DNA of 64,000 bases, from contig NZ_MBEQ01000004.1 of assembly GCF_001954135.1 (NCBI RefSeq), positions 1 through 64,000 on the forward strand. Direction: 5' to 3'. This document shows, piece by piece, positions 1 through 7,371 of this stretch. The stretch comes from Mycobacterium sp. GA-1841 (GTDB taxonomy: Bacteria; Actinomycetota; Actinomycetes; Mycobacteriales; Mycobacteriaceae). A program made the position numbers and the translations under genes. Each line of letters begins with the position of its first letter. The stretch's first letter is position 1. Under the pieces are notes generated by a model. That model saw only the letters and a program-made list of their open reading frames with translations, was not told the origin of the DNA and searched no databases.

Positions 1-342
1 GACACCGTTTTCGTACGTGGCGGAGATCGCCGAGGTATCGATCCCGTCGCCGAGCGAGAGCTGACGTCGATAACGGCCGAAGAACCGCTCATTGGCCAGC
101 CACTGGACCGATTCCTCGGAGCGTGCGGTGCGATGCGCCGAGATGGTCAGTGTGCCGTTGTCGACGTTGACGTCCACCGAGCCGGGATCGATGCCCGGGA
201 GATCGGCCGTCAGGACGTAATGGTCACCGATCTTGCAGAGGTCCATCGGCATGAACCTGGGTGTGCGCGTTGACCCAGTTTCACTCGACAGCAAACTCCT
301 GGTCAACACGTCAAGGTCGCTGAAAGGATCAAAACGAAGCAC
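1..342 (-). CDS. Hsp20/alpha-crystallin small heat-shock protein (3' end outside window)
   Basis: Reading leftward from a GTG at 342 gives an open frame to the window edge. It contains an alpha-crystallin core: a PMDLCKIGDHYVLTADLPG stretch, then VDVNVDNGTLTISAHR and a conserved FGRYRRQLSL segment. GGGAGGTGA lies about seven bases before the GTG, which decides the start. The family are ATP-independent holdase chaperones that bind unfolding proteins as oligomers in the cytosol. The C-terminal I-x-I tail is not in the window, so completeness cannot be judged. No partner gene is visible; the next gene downstream is off the window. Confidence 0.88.
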   Translation of the reverse strand, partial: MLRFDPFSDLDVLTRSLLSSETGSTRTPRFMPMDLCKIGDHYVLTADLPGIDPGSVDVNVDNGTLTISAHRTARSEESVQWLANERFFGRYRRQLSLGDGIDTSAISATYENGV

Positions 343-501
343 AGCAATTCACCTCCCGTAACGTCTCAGAGCCCGCCACCCTGGCGGGCAGCCAATCACT
401 GTGCATCGCCGATGTTAGCACTCGGCATGGGAGAGTGCCAGAATATTTTCGACGCCTTTTACGAGAGTTACCCCATGTCGGAGCGGGTGTCAGAAACGAG
501 A

Positions 502-545
502 AACGCCGTGACGAAAATCCTGGTTCGGATTTCCGTCACGGCGTT
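502..545 (-). terminator. Intrinsic terminator after the His-rich exported peptide gene
   Basis: Arms 502-520 and 527-545 are 19 bases each and complementary except for one position, with a six-base loop (TGGTTC). It begins 18 bases past the stop codon at 563 of the leftward gene, and on that strand is followed by a T-rich stretch (TTTCTCGTTTC). Confidence 0.8.
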
Positions 546-562
546 CCCGTGATCAAGCCGTC

Positions 563-796
563 TCAGTCGTCGTGACCGTGGCCGTGTCCATGTCCGCGAC
601 CATGCCAACGAGGGCCGTGGTCATACCAGCCCCATCCGGGGCCTTCGACACAAGCCTGCACGTAGCCGTACGGCCCCGTTGCGCAAATGTTCGGACCTGC
701 CGAGGCCGGAGCTGCCCCGGCAACTGCCACTCCGACCGGTACCGCCAACGCACCGAGCCCGACCGCTGCGGCCCTCATCAGTTTCGAACGGATCAT
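563..796 (-). CDS. Small exported peptide with a Gly-His tail
   Basis: A 77-residue protein. The start ATG at 796 has ACCCGGAGGT just upstream; an upstream in-frame start at 853 lacks such a site. Residues 1-33 form a signal peptide with a hydrophobic core and an A-S-A cleavage region. The mature part has two cysteines, an aromatic patch (GWGWYDHGPRW) and ends in five Gly-His pairs plus Asp-Asp. The alternating His suggests Zn, Ni or Cu binding, but this is inference. It is a monocistronic unit with its own terminator. The family is not recognised by name. Confidence 0.72.
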   Translation of the reverse strand: MIRSKLMRAAAVGLGALAVPVGVAVAGAAPASAGPNICATGPYGYVQACVEGPGWGWYDHGPRWHGRGHGHGHGHDD

Positions 797-1099
797 TTTC
801 ACCTCCGGGTTGTTTGCTAGTACGAGCTCAGAACCCCCGTCTGGAGATAACATTAGTACATCTCATCATATTCCTGAGAATCGCCTGTTACCGCGTCGTG
901 CAGCCAATTTGCTCTCAGCGGGCTCTTCCCGGTCAGAACGGTGGATATATTTGCCATAACAATCAGGTCTCGGCGCGGCCAGTTCGGAGTGTTGCCAGAC
1001 GGTCCATGTGACGCGCGGGTCTCCTGGTGTAAGCGCTTCCTGCGACGAGTTTCGCTGTCCGGCTGGACTGCCACGACGCGGGCACAGGATCGCCCCGTC
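797..1099. other. Intergenic stretch, no gene seen
   Basis: This 303-base stretch lies between the start of the His-rich peptide gene and the stop of the DUF1326 gene. It is relatively AT-rich near 840-890, which probably holds the promoter of the leftward peptide gene. Open frames crossing it have no plausible start or protein character. Confidence 0.5.
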
Positions 1100-1816
1100 T
1101 CAGCAGCCGCAATTACAGGACGAACGCTCGGCGCCGTCACCGGTATTGCCAGAACCCGTGTCCTTGGATTCCGGACGCCAGTCGAATGGGAAGTGCTTAC
1201 TCGATCCACCGGTGTGCTCGTGCGACCACTCGAAGCCCACGGCGTGGTCTTCCTTGACCACACCCCAGGTCGCCACCTGGCCAGGGCCGACCTCGGCGCC
1301 CGGCGCATTGACGGTGGTCACCCGGCGGTTCGGGTCGGCCGTCGGTCCGGTCAATGCCTCCACCTTCAGGTCCACCTTGCCGGGGATCTCTGCGCGCCAG
1401 TAGGCGAGATCCGCGGCGGCCTCGAAGTTGATCGGGGCGTATTCGATGCCGCGCATCTCGGAGATCAGGCTGGCGAACTCGGCCGGCCAACCGCCTTCCT
1501 TACCGGTGAAGATTCGCTCGAGCGCGTCACGCTGCGCGGCGTCGCCCTTCTCGTCGATGTAGAACATCAGCTTCATCGTCGCGTTCGGATCGCCGATCCA
1601 CATGTTGCCGGCGAACTCGCCGAGGGCGATCACGCTGAGACCCGTCAAATCGGTGTCACCGAAATGGCCTTCTCGGACGTGCCACACCAAGGTGAACAGG
1701 CAATCGCCGTGCGTGGGCTCCTGGGCGAAGCTGCACGGGCATGGCAACTTGCAGCTGCACACGTCGAACCATTCTCCGCGCAAATGCCAATCGATCTGTG
1801 TCGACGAAATTGTCAT
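1100..1816 (-). CDS. DUF1326 family protein
   Basis: A 238-residue protein starting at the ATG at 1816, with AAAGGAG about seven bases upstream. The N-terminus has the DUF1326 signature (GEWFDVCSCKLPCPCSF) with clustered cysteines, and the C-terminus ends in CNCGC, so the protein looks metal- or thiol-active. No enzymatic activity is established for this family. It is transcribed divergently from the rhodanese lipoprotein gene. The shared promoter region carries two CsoR/CstR-like palindromes, which suggests control by copper or reactive sulfur species. The longer open frame running to 2674 is an artefact. Confidence 0.85.
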   Translation of the reverse strand: MTISSTQIDWHLRGEWFDVCSCKLPCPCSFAQEPTHGDCLFTLVWHVREGHFGDTDLTGLSVIALGEFAGNMWIGDPNATMKLMFYIDEKGDAAQRDALERIFTGKEGGWPAEFASLISEMRGIEYAPINFEAAADLAYWRAEIPGKVDLKVEALTGPTADPNRRVTTVNAPGAEVGPGQVATWGVVKEDHAVGFEWSHEHTGGSSKHFPFDWRPESKDTGSGNTGDGAERSSCNCGC

Positions 1817-1846
1817 TGCTTCCGCTCCTTTGGTTGATGCCGCTCT

Positions 1847-1863
1847 ATACCCCCCAGGGGTAT
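1847..1863. promoter_or_regulatory. CsoR/CstR-like operator, site 1
   Basis: ATACCCC-CCA-GGGGTAT, a 7-3-7 perfect inverted repeat, located 31 bases upstream of the DUF1326 start. It resembles the GC-rich, TA-flanked operators bound by CsoR-family copper, nickel or persulfide sensors. Confidence 0.65.
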
Positions 1864-1905
1864 GCGACGCGGTGAACGTAACACCCGTTGGAACTCGCAC
1901 GCAAG

Positions 1906-1919
1906 TACCCCCTGGGGTA
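1906..1919. promoter_or_regulatory. CsoR/CstR-like operator, site 2
   Basis: TACCCC-CT-GGGGTA is a second copy of the site-1 palindrome, 59 bases away in the same divergent region. Its right arm runs into the first possible ATG (1919) of the rhodanese lipoprotein gene, so a bound repressor would block expression directly. Confidence 0.62.
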
Positions 1920-2356
1920 TGCTGGTCGGCATGTTCGAGCGGATGGGCATGGGTGCATTGGTGGTCGTTGCCTCGGCGTCGCTGGCATCGTGCGGTGTAT
2001 CCACCGAGTCGCCGTCCACCGCGATCGAATCCGGCACCGCGCACCATCGCCTGGTCGGCCCGGATGAATTCGCCGCCGCCGTAGGCGAATCCGACACCGT
2101 GACGATCAACGTCCACGTGCCTTACGAGGGCGACATCGCCGGTACCGATCTGTCGATCCCATTCGATCGGATTGCCCAGGAATCGGACCGGCTGCCCCGC
2201 GATCGCAGTGCCCCGATCGCGATCTACTGCCGAACGGGTCCCATGAGCGCAACCGCGGCGGAGACGCCGGCGTCGATGGGCTACACCGACGTGGTCGAGC
2301 TCGACGGCGGGATGAAGGCCTGGCAGGCCAGCGGCCGCCCGCTCGTCAGGAACTGA
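1919..2356 (+). CDS. Rhodanese-domain lipoprotein
   Basis: Read from the ATG at 1919 this is 145 residues; the ATG at 1931 (M5) is an alternative, and neither has a clear Shine-Dalgarno site. A hydrophobic N-terminus ends in the lipobox L-A-S-C (Cys25), so it should be a lipid-anchored exported protein. The rest is a single rhodanese domain with the active loop CRTGPMS (Cys104), which forms a persulfide in this family, and the typical ELDGGMKAWQASGRP C-terminal segment. Divergence from DUF1326 and the CsoR/CstR-like operators fit a sulfur- or copper-stress unit. No CsoR gene is in the window. Confidence 0.85.
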   Translation: MLVGMFERMGMGALVVVASASLASCGVSTESPSTAIESGTAHHRLVGPDEFAAAVGESDTVTINVHVPYEGDIAGTDLSIPFDRIAQESDRLPRDRSAPIAIYCRTGPMSATAAETPASMGYTDVVELDGGMKAWQASGRPLVRN

Positions 2357-2404
2357 AAGCAACCCTTCGCTGCCCGCCAGGCACTTCGAACATATGATCG
2401 ACAT

Positions 2405-2713
2405 GTGGGCGATATGCAGGCCATCGGCTACGGCGGACAGCCGGTCCGCGACGTGTTCCGCGTCGTCCGGCCGCCGACGGTGGTGCTGGTCGACCTGGTC
2501 GCGCTGTTTCCTCGGGAACCCCACTCTGCCGGGCGCTACCACCCCTTGGGCATTCAGATGGCCCGCGTCGTCGAAGGCCGGCTCACGTGCTGGGCCCTGT
2601 GCGAGCAAGGCCAATGGTGGGGACTCGTCACCTACCCCGTCCGGTACGGCGCCGAGGTCAAGACCGTCACGCACTGGGTTCCGGGGTGGGTGCTCAAGCC
2701 GAAGAAGTCGTGA
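2405..2713 (+). CDS. Conserved-looking hypothetical protein
   Basis: A 102-residue protein from the GTG at 2405; the ATG at 2414 is also possible. It is rich in Trp, Val and Arg (WALCEQGQWWGLVTYPV) with no signal peptide or membrane segment. The family is not recognised. Codon usage and third-position GC look genuine, and it ends two bases before the tRNA-Arg gene on the other strand. No function is proposed. Confidence 0.6.
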   Translation: MGDMQAIGYGGQPVRDVFRVVRPPTVVLVDLVALFPREPHSAGRYHPLGIQMARVVEGRLTCWALCEQGQWWGLVTYPVRYGAEVKTVTHWVPGWVLKPKKS

Positions 2714-2714
2714 G

Positions 2715-2787
2715 TGCCCCCGGCAGGATTCGAACCTGCGACACCGGCTTTAGGAGAGCCGTGCTCTATCCCCTGAGCTACGGGGGC
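2715..2787 (-). tRNA. tRNA-Arg (anticodon CCT)
   Basis: A 73-base cloverleaf on the minus strand. The acceptor arms GCCCCCG/CGGGGGC pair fully, the D-arm is GCTC..GAGC, and the anticodon stem CGGCT/AGCCG encloses the loop CTCCTAA (anticodon CCT). The T-arm carries GGTTCGAATCC, and the discriminator is A. CCA is not encoded. It decodes AGG. The acceptor 5' strand, at 2781-2787, is the first segment of repeat copy 1. Confidence 0.95.
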
Positions 2788-2876
2788 GGGCGACCTATTG
2801 AATAGGTATGGAAAACCCATAGGGACGATTCATGCTAATCGGCGAACGGGGAATCGGCGGCATCGGGCCCATCGCG
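2781..2876 (+). repeat. ~95 bp interspersed repeat, copy 1 (abuts tRNA-Arg)
   Basis: It begins with CGGGGGCGGGCGACCTAT and ends with ATCGCG. It matches 22142-22236 at about 90 of 96 positions and a diverged copy at 6011-6107. It contains the short inverted repeat ACCTAT-TGA-ATAGGT. The first seven bases are the tRNA 5' acceptor strand, so this copy also covers the tRNA's upstream promoter region. Confidence 0.85.
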
Positions 2877-3186
2877 GGCTGGTGTTTGTGTTGTGGGAGC
2901 GTCTGGTGAGCTGTGTGGGTTGTGCGACTGGCCAATGGGTAGGGGTGTCCCCTTGGGGGTGCTCAGGCCGCTGTCAGTTGTTGGTGGCATCGGTGGATGA
3001 ATGTGGCGATTGCGTTGCGCTCAGAATTTAAGTGGACTTTGATTCATCGGCGCCACGGCCGTCCGCCTATACCAATGATGCTATTGCGCTGCGGGGCCCG
3101 TTTGGTCGCTGTCGGAAGCTCTACCGTTCCCGTGTACCGTACCGATAGGCGTGCTGGCGGCACGGACAGGGGCCGGGGGACCAAAG
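2877..3186. other. Leader region of the ESX cassette, no intact gene
   Basis: A 310-base stretch of lower GC between repeat copy 1 and the amidase effector gene. On the minus strand around 2965-3030 there is a short open segment ending AIATFIHRCHQQLTAA and a stop. It has the look of a transposase tail, but it is too short to assign. Confidence 0.35.
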
Positions 3187-3189
3187 GTG

Positions 3190-4452
3190 GTGACGTTCGC
3201 TGAGTTGCGCGACGCCAAGCCTCAGCTCTGGAACGCTGCTGCTCAAGATCTGCGTAAGGCCGCTCAGCAGTGCGAGCGGGTCGTCGGCGACATATACGAC
3301 AACGGTGTCCAACCGCTCAAGGAGAGTTGGGCAGATCATGTAGGTCAGCTCGCGGTCGGGGTGTTGAAGGACATCGCCACGAAGGCCCAGACAACCTCGG
3401 TGCTGGCCCGTGCTGGTGTTGAACCAGTCGATGCGCTCGACAATGCGGTGCTGACGGCCCAGAACGAGTTGGAGAACGGTGTTCGTTTGGCTGAGGCGAA
3501 CGGACTGAAAGTTGATCCGGTCAGTGGAAAGGTGTCACTCCCCAGATCCCTGGGCGCAGAGGCAGATCCAGTGGCCATGCTGATGACCATGAGTCAGGCA
3601 CAGGCCCTCATCAACGATGCGATCGAGGCGGCCACCCAAGCCGACAACCTGTGTATGGATGCGTTGCGGGCAGCCAATGACAACGCTGTCAATCCAGAGA
3701 CCACTGTGGAGCAGGCACAGGAAGTGCAGAGCGAGAACGTCAGGCGGGCTCTGGAGGAGATCCGTGACACGCTTCCCGATGGGTTGTCGCCGTCGGAGGT
3801 CGCGGCGTGGTGGAACGGGTTGACCCCGAAGGAGCAGTTCGACCTTCAGCGTGCGGTGCCGGTCGAGCTGTCCGACTTGGAAGGCATCCCGGAATCCGTG
3901 AAGTCCCAGTTGACCAACGATGGCCGTGGTTACAACCCTGTCGAAACAGTCAGGTGGGCAATCGATAATGCTCACAACGACGGACTGGACAGGCTGGACA
4001 ACAACTGCACGCTATTTGCCTCCGAAGCGTTGCGTGCTGGGGGCTTGGACGAGAAAGACGGGCAGTGGAGCAAGCGGGACTGGCTGAACCCCGTGCCCAA
4101 TATCCCCGGGTTGAACGGCAAGGACCTTGATGGCCAGCGGTACACCACGTCGTGGTACAACGCCGACCAACAGCGTGACTTCTTCTTGAACAACGGCGGG
4201 TCGGAGGTCTCGCTGCCCCAGGCGCGTCCCGGTGACGTCATCTACTTCAATTGGGCCGACCCCGAACTGCATAACGGTGAGGTCAGCCACCACACCGCAG
4301 TTGTGACGGCTGTACTTCCCGATGGGGAGGTGCTGTATACGCAGCACACCCCAGGTGCACTGAATTATGGCTACGAAAGCCGGCTGCCCGTCAGAGCGCA
4401 AGAAGAGGGCGGAGCAGGCGTGACGATCGTTCGGCCGAAGGAGACCTGGTGA
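3190..4452 (+). CDS. ESX-type effector with C-terminal amidase (Amidase_6-like) domain
   Basis: A 420-residue protein. The GTG at 3190 (or 3187) is chosen because GGGGGA lies about ten bases upstream and the protein then begins MTFAELRDAKPQLW, typical of long WXG100/LXG-like ESX substrates. Residues ~1-100 are helical and Ala-rich. Residues ~250-420 form a putative amidase fold: NNCTLFASEAL supplies the candidate nucleophile Cys273, and VSHHTAVVTAV the His367/368 pair. I infer a type VII-secreted peptidoglycan- or amide-hydrolysing effector. The stop overlaps the next gene by four bases (GTGA). Confidence 0.75.
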   Translation: MTFAELRDAKPQLWNAAAQDLRKAAQQCERVVGDIYDNGVQPLKESWADHVGQLAVGVLKDIATKAQTTSVLARAGVEPVDALDNAVLTAQNELENGVRLAEANGLKVDPVSGKVSLPRSLGAEADPVAMLMTMSQAQALINDAIEAATQADNLCMDALRAANDNAVNPETTVEQAQEVQSENVRRALEEIRDTLPDGLSPSEVAAWWNGLTPKEQFDLQRAVPVELSDLEGIPESVKSQLTNDGRGYNPVETVRWAIDNAHNDGLDRLDNNCTLFASEALRAGGLDEKDGQWSKRDWLNPVPNIPGLNGKDLDGQRYTTSWYNADQQRDFFLNNGGSEVSLPQARPGDVIYFNWADPELHNGEVSHHTAVVTAVLPDGEVLYTQHTPGALNYGYESRLPVRAQEEGGAGVTIVRPKETW

Positions 4453-4883
4453 ACGACTCAGCAACACGCCGTTTGTCCGCGCTGCGCAATCCGCTCTGGT
4501 GGTTTGTGGCGTCAGGGCTGTTGCTGGGCGGTTCCCTAGTGCCGATATATCTGGGCTCGCGTCGTATCTCGCAGTGGGTGAGCACAATTGAAGCTGCGGA
4601 TTGTCTCCCGCCGTGGCCTGACGTTCCCGTGCTTGGTGGTATCGGATGGTCTGCGGTCTATCTCGCGATTCTTGCCGTTCTTTGCTTGTTCATCGGGCTG
4701 GTGCTTTTCCTCACCAGCCAGCGCAGGATCTGGGTGAAAACTGTTGTGACGCTGGCGGGGATATGCGTTTTGCTGGTGGCACTGGTGGTGATGGCCATGG
4801 GATATACCGACGCCGGCCAACAGATCGATCGATATACCGTCAGCGGCAGCGACGGAGGGCCGCTGTGTCCAGCATCCGGATAA
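4449..4883 (+). CDS. Small membrane protein, candidate immunity partner of the amidase effector
   Basis: A 144-residue protein starting at the GTG at 4449 inside the effector's stop region, so it is translationally coupled. Hydrophobicity shows three membrane spans (about residues 15-36, 66-90 and 96-118) with an extracytoplasmic loop between the first two. No family is recognised. Its position directly after a putative cell-wall-active effector is typical of cognate immunity proteins, but that role is inference only. Confidence 0.62.
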   Translation: MNDSATRRLSALRNPLWWFVASGLLLGGSLVPIYLGSRRISQWVSTIEAADCLPPWPDVPVLGGIGWSAVYLAILAVLCLFIGLVLFLTSQRRIWVKTVVTLAGICVLLVALVVMAMGYTDAGQQIDRYTVSGSDGGPLCPASG

Positions 4884-4943
4884 GCATGTGCACACTGAGA
4901 TCTATGACAGGGTTGTTCAGTTGCTTTCAGGAGACAGCGGTTC

Positions 4944-5297
4944 ATGAGTGACGATGACCTGAACATCGAACCCGGTGCCGTGGTCTCTAGTGGCCAGCGA
5001 TTGACCGATTTGGCTACGGCGGCCAAGACGCAGAACGCGACATATTTCACGTCGCAGGTGCCGGCAGCGGCCGGCAATCCCGGATTCTCGGCCGGTGCTG
5101 CGCTGATGGCTTTCGCCCAGACGCTGCACTCGAAGATGGACGGGTTTGTCGATGAACTAGCTCACAACGGCGAACAAGTCGTGGCCTCGGCCCGGTCGGT
5201 GCAGCAGGTCGACGCAGACACGGCCAACGGGTTCAACCGAGAAATGGCTGCGCTCAACGGACTGTCCCAACAGCCCCGACCTGCTCCAGGTCGCTAA
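4944..5297 (+). CDS. EspC-like ESX secretion-associated protein
   Basis: A 117-residue protein from the ATG at 4944, with CAGGAGA upstream. The sequence (VVSSGQRLTDLATAAKTQN, then a helix turn and HSKMDGFVDELAHNGEQ) resembles the T7SS EspC/DUF2580 family: two helices, small, no signal peptide. Such proteins are co-secreted with or help ESX substrates. It is third in the rightward cassette. Its last four bases overlap the stop of the convergent WXG100 gene. Confidence 0.75.
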   Translation: MSDDDLNIEPGAVVSSGQRLTDLATAAKTQNATYFTSQVPAAAGNPGFSAGAALMAFAQTLHSKMDGFVDELAHNGEQVVASARSVQQVDADTANGFNREMAALNGLSQQPRPAPGR

Positions 5298-5599
5298 AGC
5301 TGGGCGCCGGCGTCGTGGACGCGGGTGGCGGCACCGGTATCGGTGTTGCGGTAGGAGTCGGCGGCTAACTGCAGTGCCTGGGCCTCGTCCGTCAAGCCCT
5401 GAATCATCAACCGGAAGCCTTCATTCCATTCATCCCAGGCCGCTTGGCACGCATCGGCACCCGCACCGGTCCACCCGCTGCTCAGCAGATCGGCCATCCG
5501 CCCGGCAAGGTTCATGTGCCGATCGATGAGCTGATTGGCTACCGAGTCGGCGAATACCGCGTGCTGTGCCAGCTCTTCGGCGGTGACCTTCAGGCTCAC
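5294..5599 (-). CDS. WXG100 (Esx) family protein B
   Basis: A 101-residue protein from the GTG at 5599, which overlaps the upstream gene's stop by four bases (GTGA). It has two amphipathic helices around a W-T-G turn (SSGWTGAGADACQAAW), the length and layout of Esx proteins. It is the distal member of a two-gene operon, so a heterodimer with the 5596-5889 product is expected. These dimers are substrates of type VII (ESX) secretion; no ESX core ATPase or channel gene is in the window. Confidence 0.85.
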   Translation of the reverse strand: MSLKVTAEELAQHAVFADSVANQLIDRHMNLAGRMADLLSSGWTGAGADACQAAWDEWNEGFRLMIQGLTDEAQALQLAADSYRNTDTGAATRVHDAGAQL

Positions 5600-5889
5600 G
5601 AGAACCTCGCCTTGTTGGCTGCGATGGTCTCCTGGAAGCTGCGGTGGGCATCGGTGGAGGCGCGATGCAGGCCTTTGATGCCCTCGGAGAGCAGTTGTGC
5701 GCCTTTGGCCCACTCGGCTTGGGCTTGGGCGTGCTTGGCGGCGCCGTCACCCTCCCACCGGGTATGCAGGCTGGCGACCCGGGTTTCCAGCGCGGCGATC
5801 TGCTGCTCGATTTCGGTGTCGAAACCCGCCAGCTCGGCGATCACCTGGTCCAAGGACCCGAGATTCACTTTGACTTGTTCGTTGCCCAC
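5596..5889 (-). CDS. WXG100 (Esx) family protein A
   Basis: A 97-residue protein from the ATG at 5889, preceded by a GGGAGAG site. It has a helix-turn-helix with the turn W-E-G (LHTRWEGDGAAKHAQAQAEW) and ends with helical QETIAANKARF. Its size and order match EsxB/EsxA-type pairs. Coupling to the second Esx gene by a GTGA overlap supports dimer formation. It is transcribed towards the rightward effector operon, and the two operons together form one compact cassette of about 2.7 kb. Confidence 0.87.
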   Translation of the reverse strand: MGNEQVKVNLGSLDQVIAELAGFDTEIEQQIAALETRVASLHTRWEGDGAAKHAQAQAEWAKGAQLLSEGIKGLHRASTDAHRSFQETIAANKARFS

Positions 5890-6010
5890 GGTGCTCTCCC
5901 CTCACCGAAACTGTCCCGCCGCCCCCGCGTTCCGGAATCCGCCCCTGCGCGTTCCGGCGCGCTCATCCGGCCCGTCCCAACCTGCGTCGTCGGGATTTTC
6001 AACAGGCCCC

Positions 6011-6107
6011 AGGGGCTAGGGACCTATCGAAATAGGTTTTCTACAACCATAAGGGACGACTCATCGTAGTTGGCGAAGCGCCGATCAGCGGCATCGGGGC
6101 TATCGCG
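6011..6107 (+). repeat. ~95 bp interspersed repeat, copy 2 (diverged)
   Basis: It shares with copies 1 and 3 the segments GACCTATCGA-ATAGGT, AGGGACGA-TCAT, GCGAAGCGCCGAT and CGGCATCGGGG-ATCGCG in the same order and orientation, with about 75% identity. It lacks the tRNA acceptor heptamer of the other two. It lies just beyond the Esx pair, closing the ESX cassette on the right. Confidence 0.72.
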
Positions 6108-6268
6108 CGGGGGTGTTCACGTCGGCCGGAAGCCATGAGGAGATCGGCCGGGCGAATGTCGCCGGCGCTCGCGTAACAGGGGATCGGCCATACTGGCCCG
6201 ATGGGGGGATGGGGTTTCAATCGGGTGCAGTTGTCGACCGGATCAAGCGGTAGCGACCGGCGTCGCCG

Positions 6269-7348
6269 ATGAGCCAGATACTGTTCGCCGCGGGCATCGC
6301 CGTGGTGGTCGCGCTTCTGCTGACCCCTGTGCTGATCCGGATGTTCACCCGGCTGGGCTTCGGCCAGGAAATACGCGACGAGGCCCCGCAGGCCCACCAA
6401 CGCAAGCGTGGCACCCCGACAATGGGCGGTCTGGCCATCCTCACCGCGATCTGGGCAAGCTACTTGAGCACCAACCTCATTGGGCTCGCATTCGGGGGAG
6501 GCGGCCCGTCAGCATCTGGTCTGCTGGTTCTCGGACTGGCCACCGCACTGGGTGCGGTCGGCTTCACGGATGACTACATCAAGCTGCGGCGCGGACGCAA
6601 TCTCGGCCTGAACAAGCGAGCCAAGTCTGCTGGGCAACTGGTCGCCGCAGTCCTTTTTGCCGTACTCGCGCTGCAGTTCCGTAACGCCGACGGACTCACA
6701 CCGGCAAGCACCGAACTGTCCTACGTCCGCGAAATCGCCTCGTTCACGCTGGCGGTTGCGGGGTTCGTGCTGTTCTGCATCATCGTGGTCTCCGCGTGGT
6801 CCAATGCCGTCAACCTCACCGACGGTCTCGACGGACTGGCCGCAGGCACCATGGCGATGGTGAGTGCCGCCTACGTGCTCATCACCTTCTGGCAGTTCCG
6901 AAACGCGTGTGCCCTCATCCAGGAATCCGGTTGCTACCACGTCCGCGACCCTCTCGATCTGGCCCTCGTCGCCGCGGCCACCGCAGGCGCCTGTATCGGA
7001 TTCCTATGGTGGAATGCCGCACCCGCCAAGATCATCATGGGAGACACGGGTTCGCTCGCGTTGGGCGGCGTCATTGCCGGCTTGTCGGTGGTCAGCCGCA
7101 CCGAGCTCCTGGCCATCATCCTTGGTGCCTTGTTTGTGGCCGAGGTGACCTCGGTCGTCATCCAAGTCGTAGCGTTCCGCACCACTGGACGGCGGGTCTT
7201 TCGATTGACCCCGCTGCACCACCACTTCGAGCTGATGGACTGGCCGGAAAGCGCACTGACGATTCGGTTCTGGCTGATTGCCGCAATCGCCAGCGGCCTC
7301 GGAGTCGCACTCTTCTACGGCGAATGGTTGACGGCTGTCGGAGCCTGA
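6269..7348 (+). CDS. MraY-like phospho-MurNAc-pentapeptide transferase paralogue
   Basis: A 359-residue integral membrane protein, the usual MraY length, with about ten membrane spans. All key motifs are present: GFTDDYIK (Asp-Asp), [28 protein letters not shown] and [10 protein letters not shown]. The family transfers phospho-MurNAc-pentapeptide from UDP to undecaprenyl phosphate (lipid I synthesis). mraY normally sits in the dcw cluster with murF and murD. Here it stands alone beside an Emb paralogue and an ESX cassette, so it is probably a second copy and could be a drug-tolerant one. There is no clear Shine-Dalgarno site. It ends 23 bases from the convergent emb gene. Confidence 0.9.
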   Translation: MSQILFAAGIAVVVALLLTPVLIRMFTRLGFGQEIRDEAPQAHQRKRGTPTMGGLAILTAIWASYLSTNLIGLAFGGGGPSASGLLVLGLATALGAVGFTDDYIKLRRGRNLGLNKRAKSAGQLVAAVLFAVLALQFRNADGLTPASTELSYVREIASFTLAVAGFVLFCIIVVSAWSNAVNLTDGLDGLAAGTMAMVSAAYVLITFWQFRNACALIQESGCYHVRDPLDLALVAAATAGACIGFLWWNAAPAKIIMGDTGSLALGGVIAGLSVVSRTELLAIILGALFVAEVTSVVIQVVAFRTTGRRVFRLTPLHHHFELMDWPESALTIRFWLIAAIASGLGVALFYGEWLTAVGA

Positions 7349-7371
7349 GCGCTGGGCGGATGGCGGAACGC

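Noticed and set aside
2715..2876. Classical tRNA 3'-end integration site
   Set aside because: The tRNA is on the minus strand and its 3' end is at 2715; the repeat lies on its 5' side, and no integrase gene is visible. Kept only as an unusual att hypothesis.
3187..4452. PE/PPE family assignment for the amidase effector
   Set aside because: No N-terminal PE or PPE motif; the N-terminus is WXG100/LXG-like and the C-terminus is an amidase-type domain.
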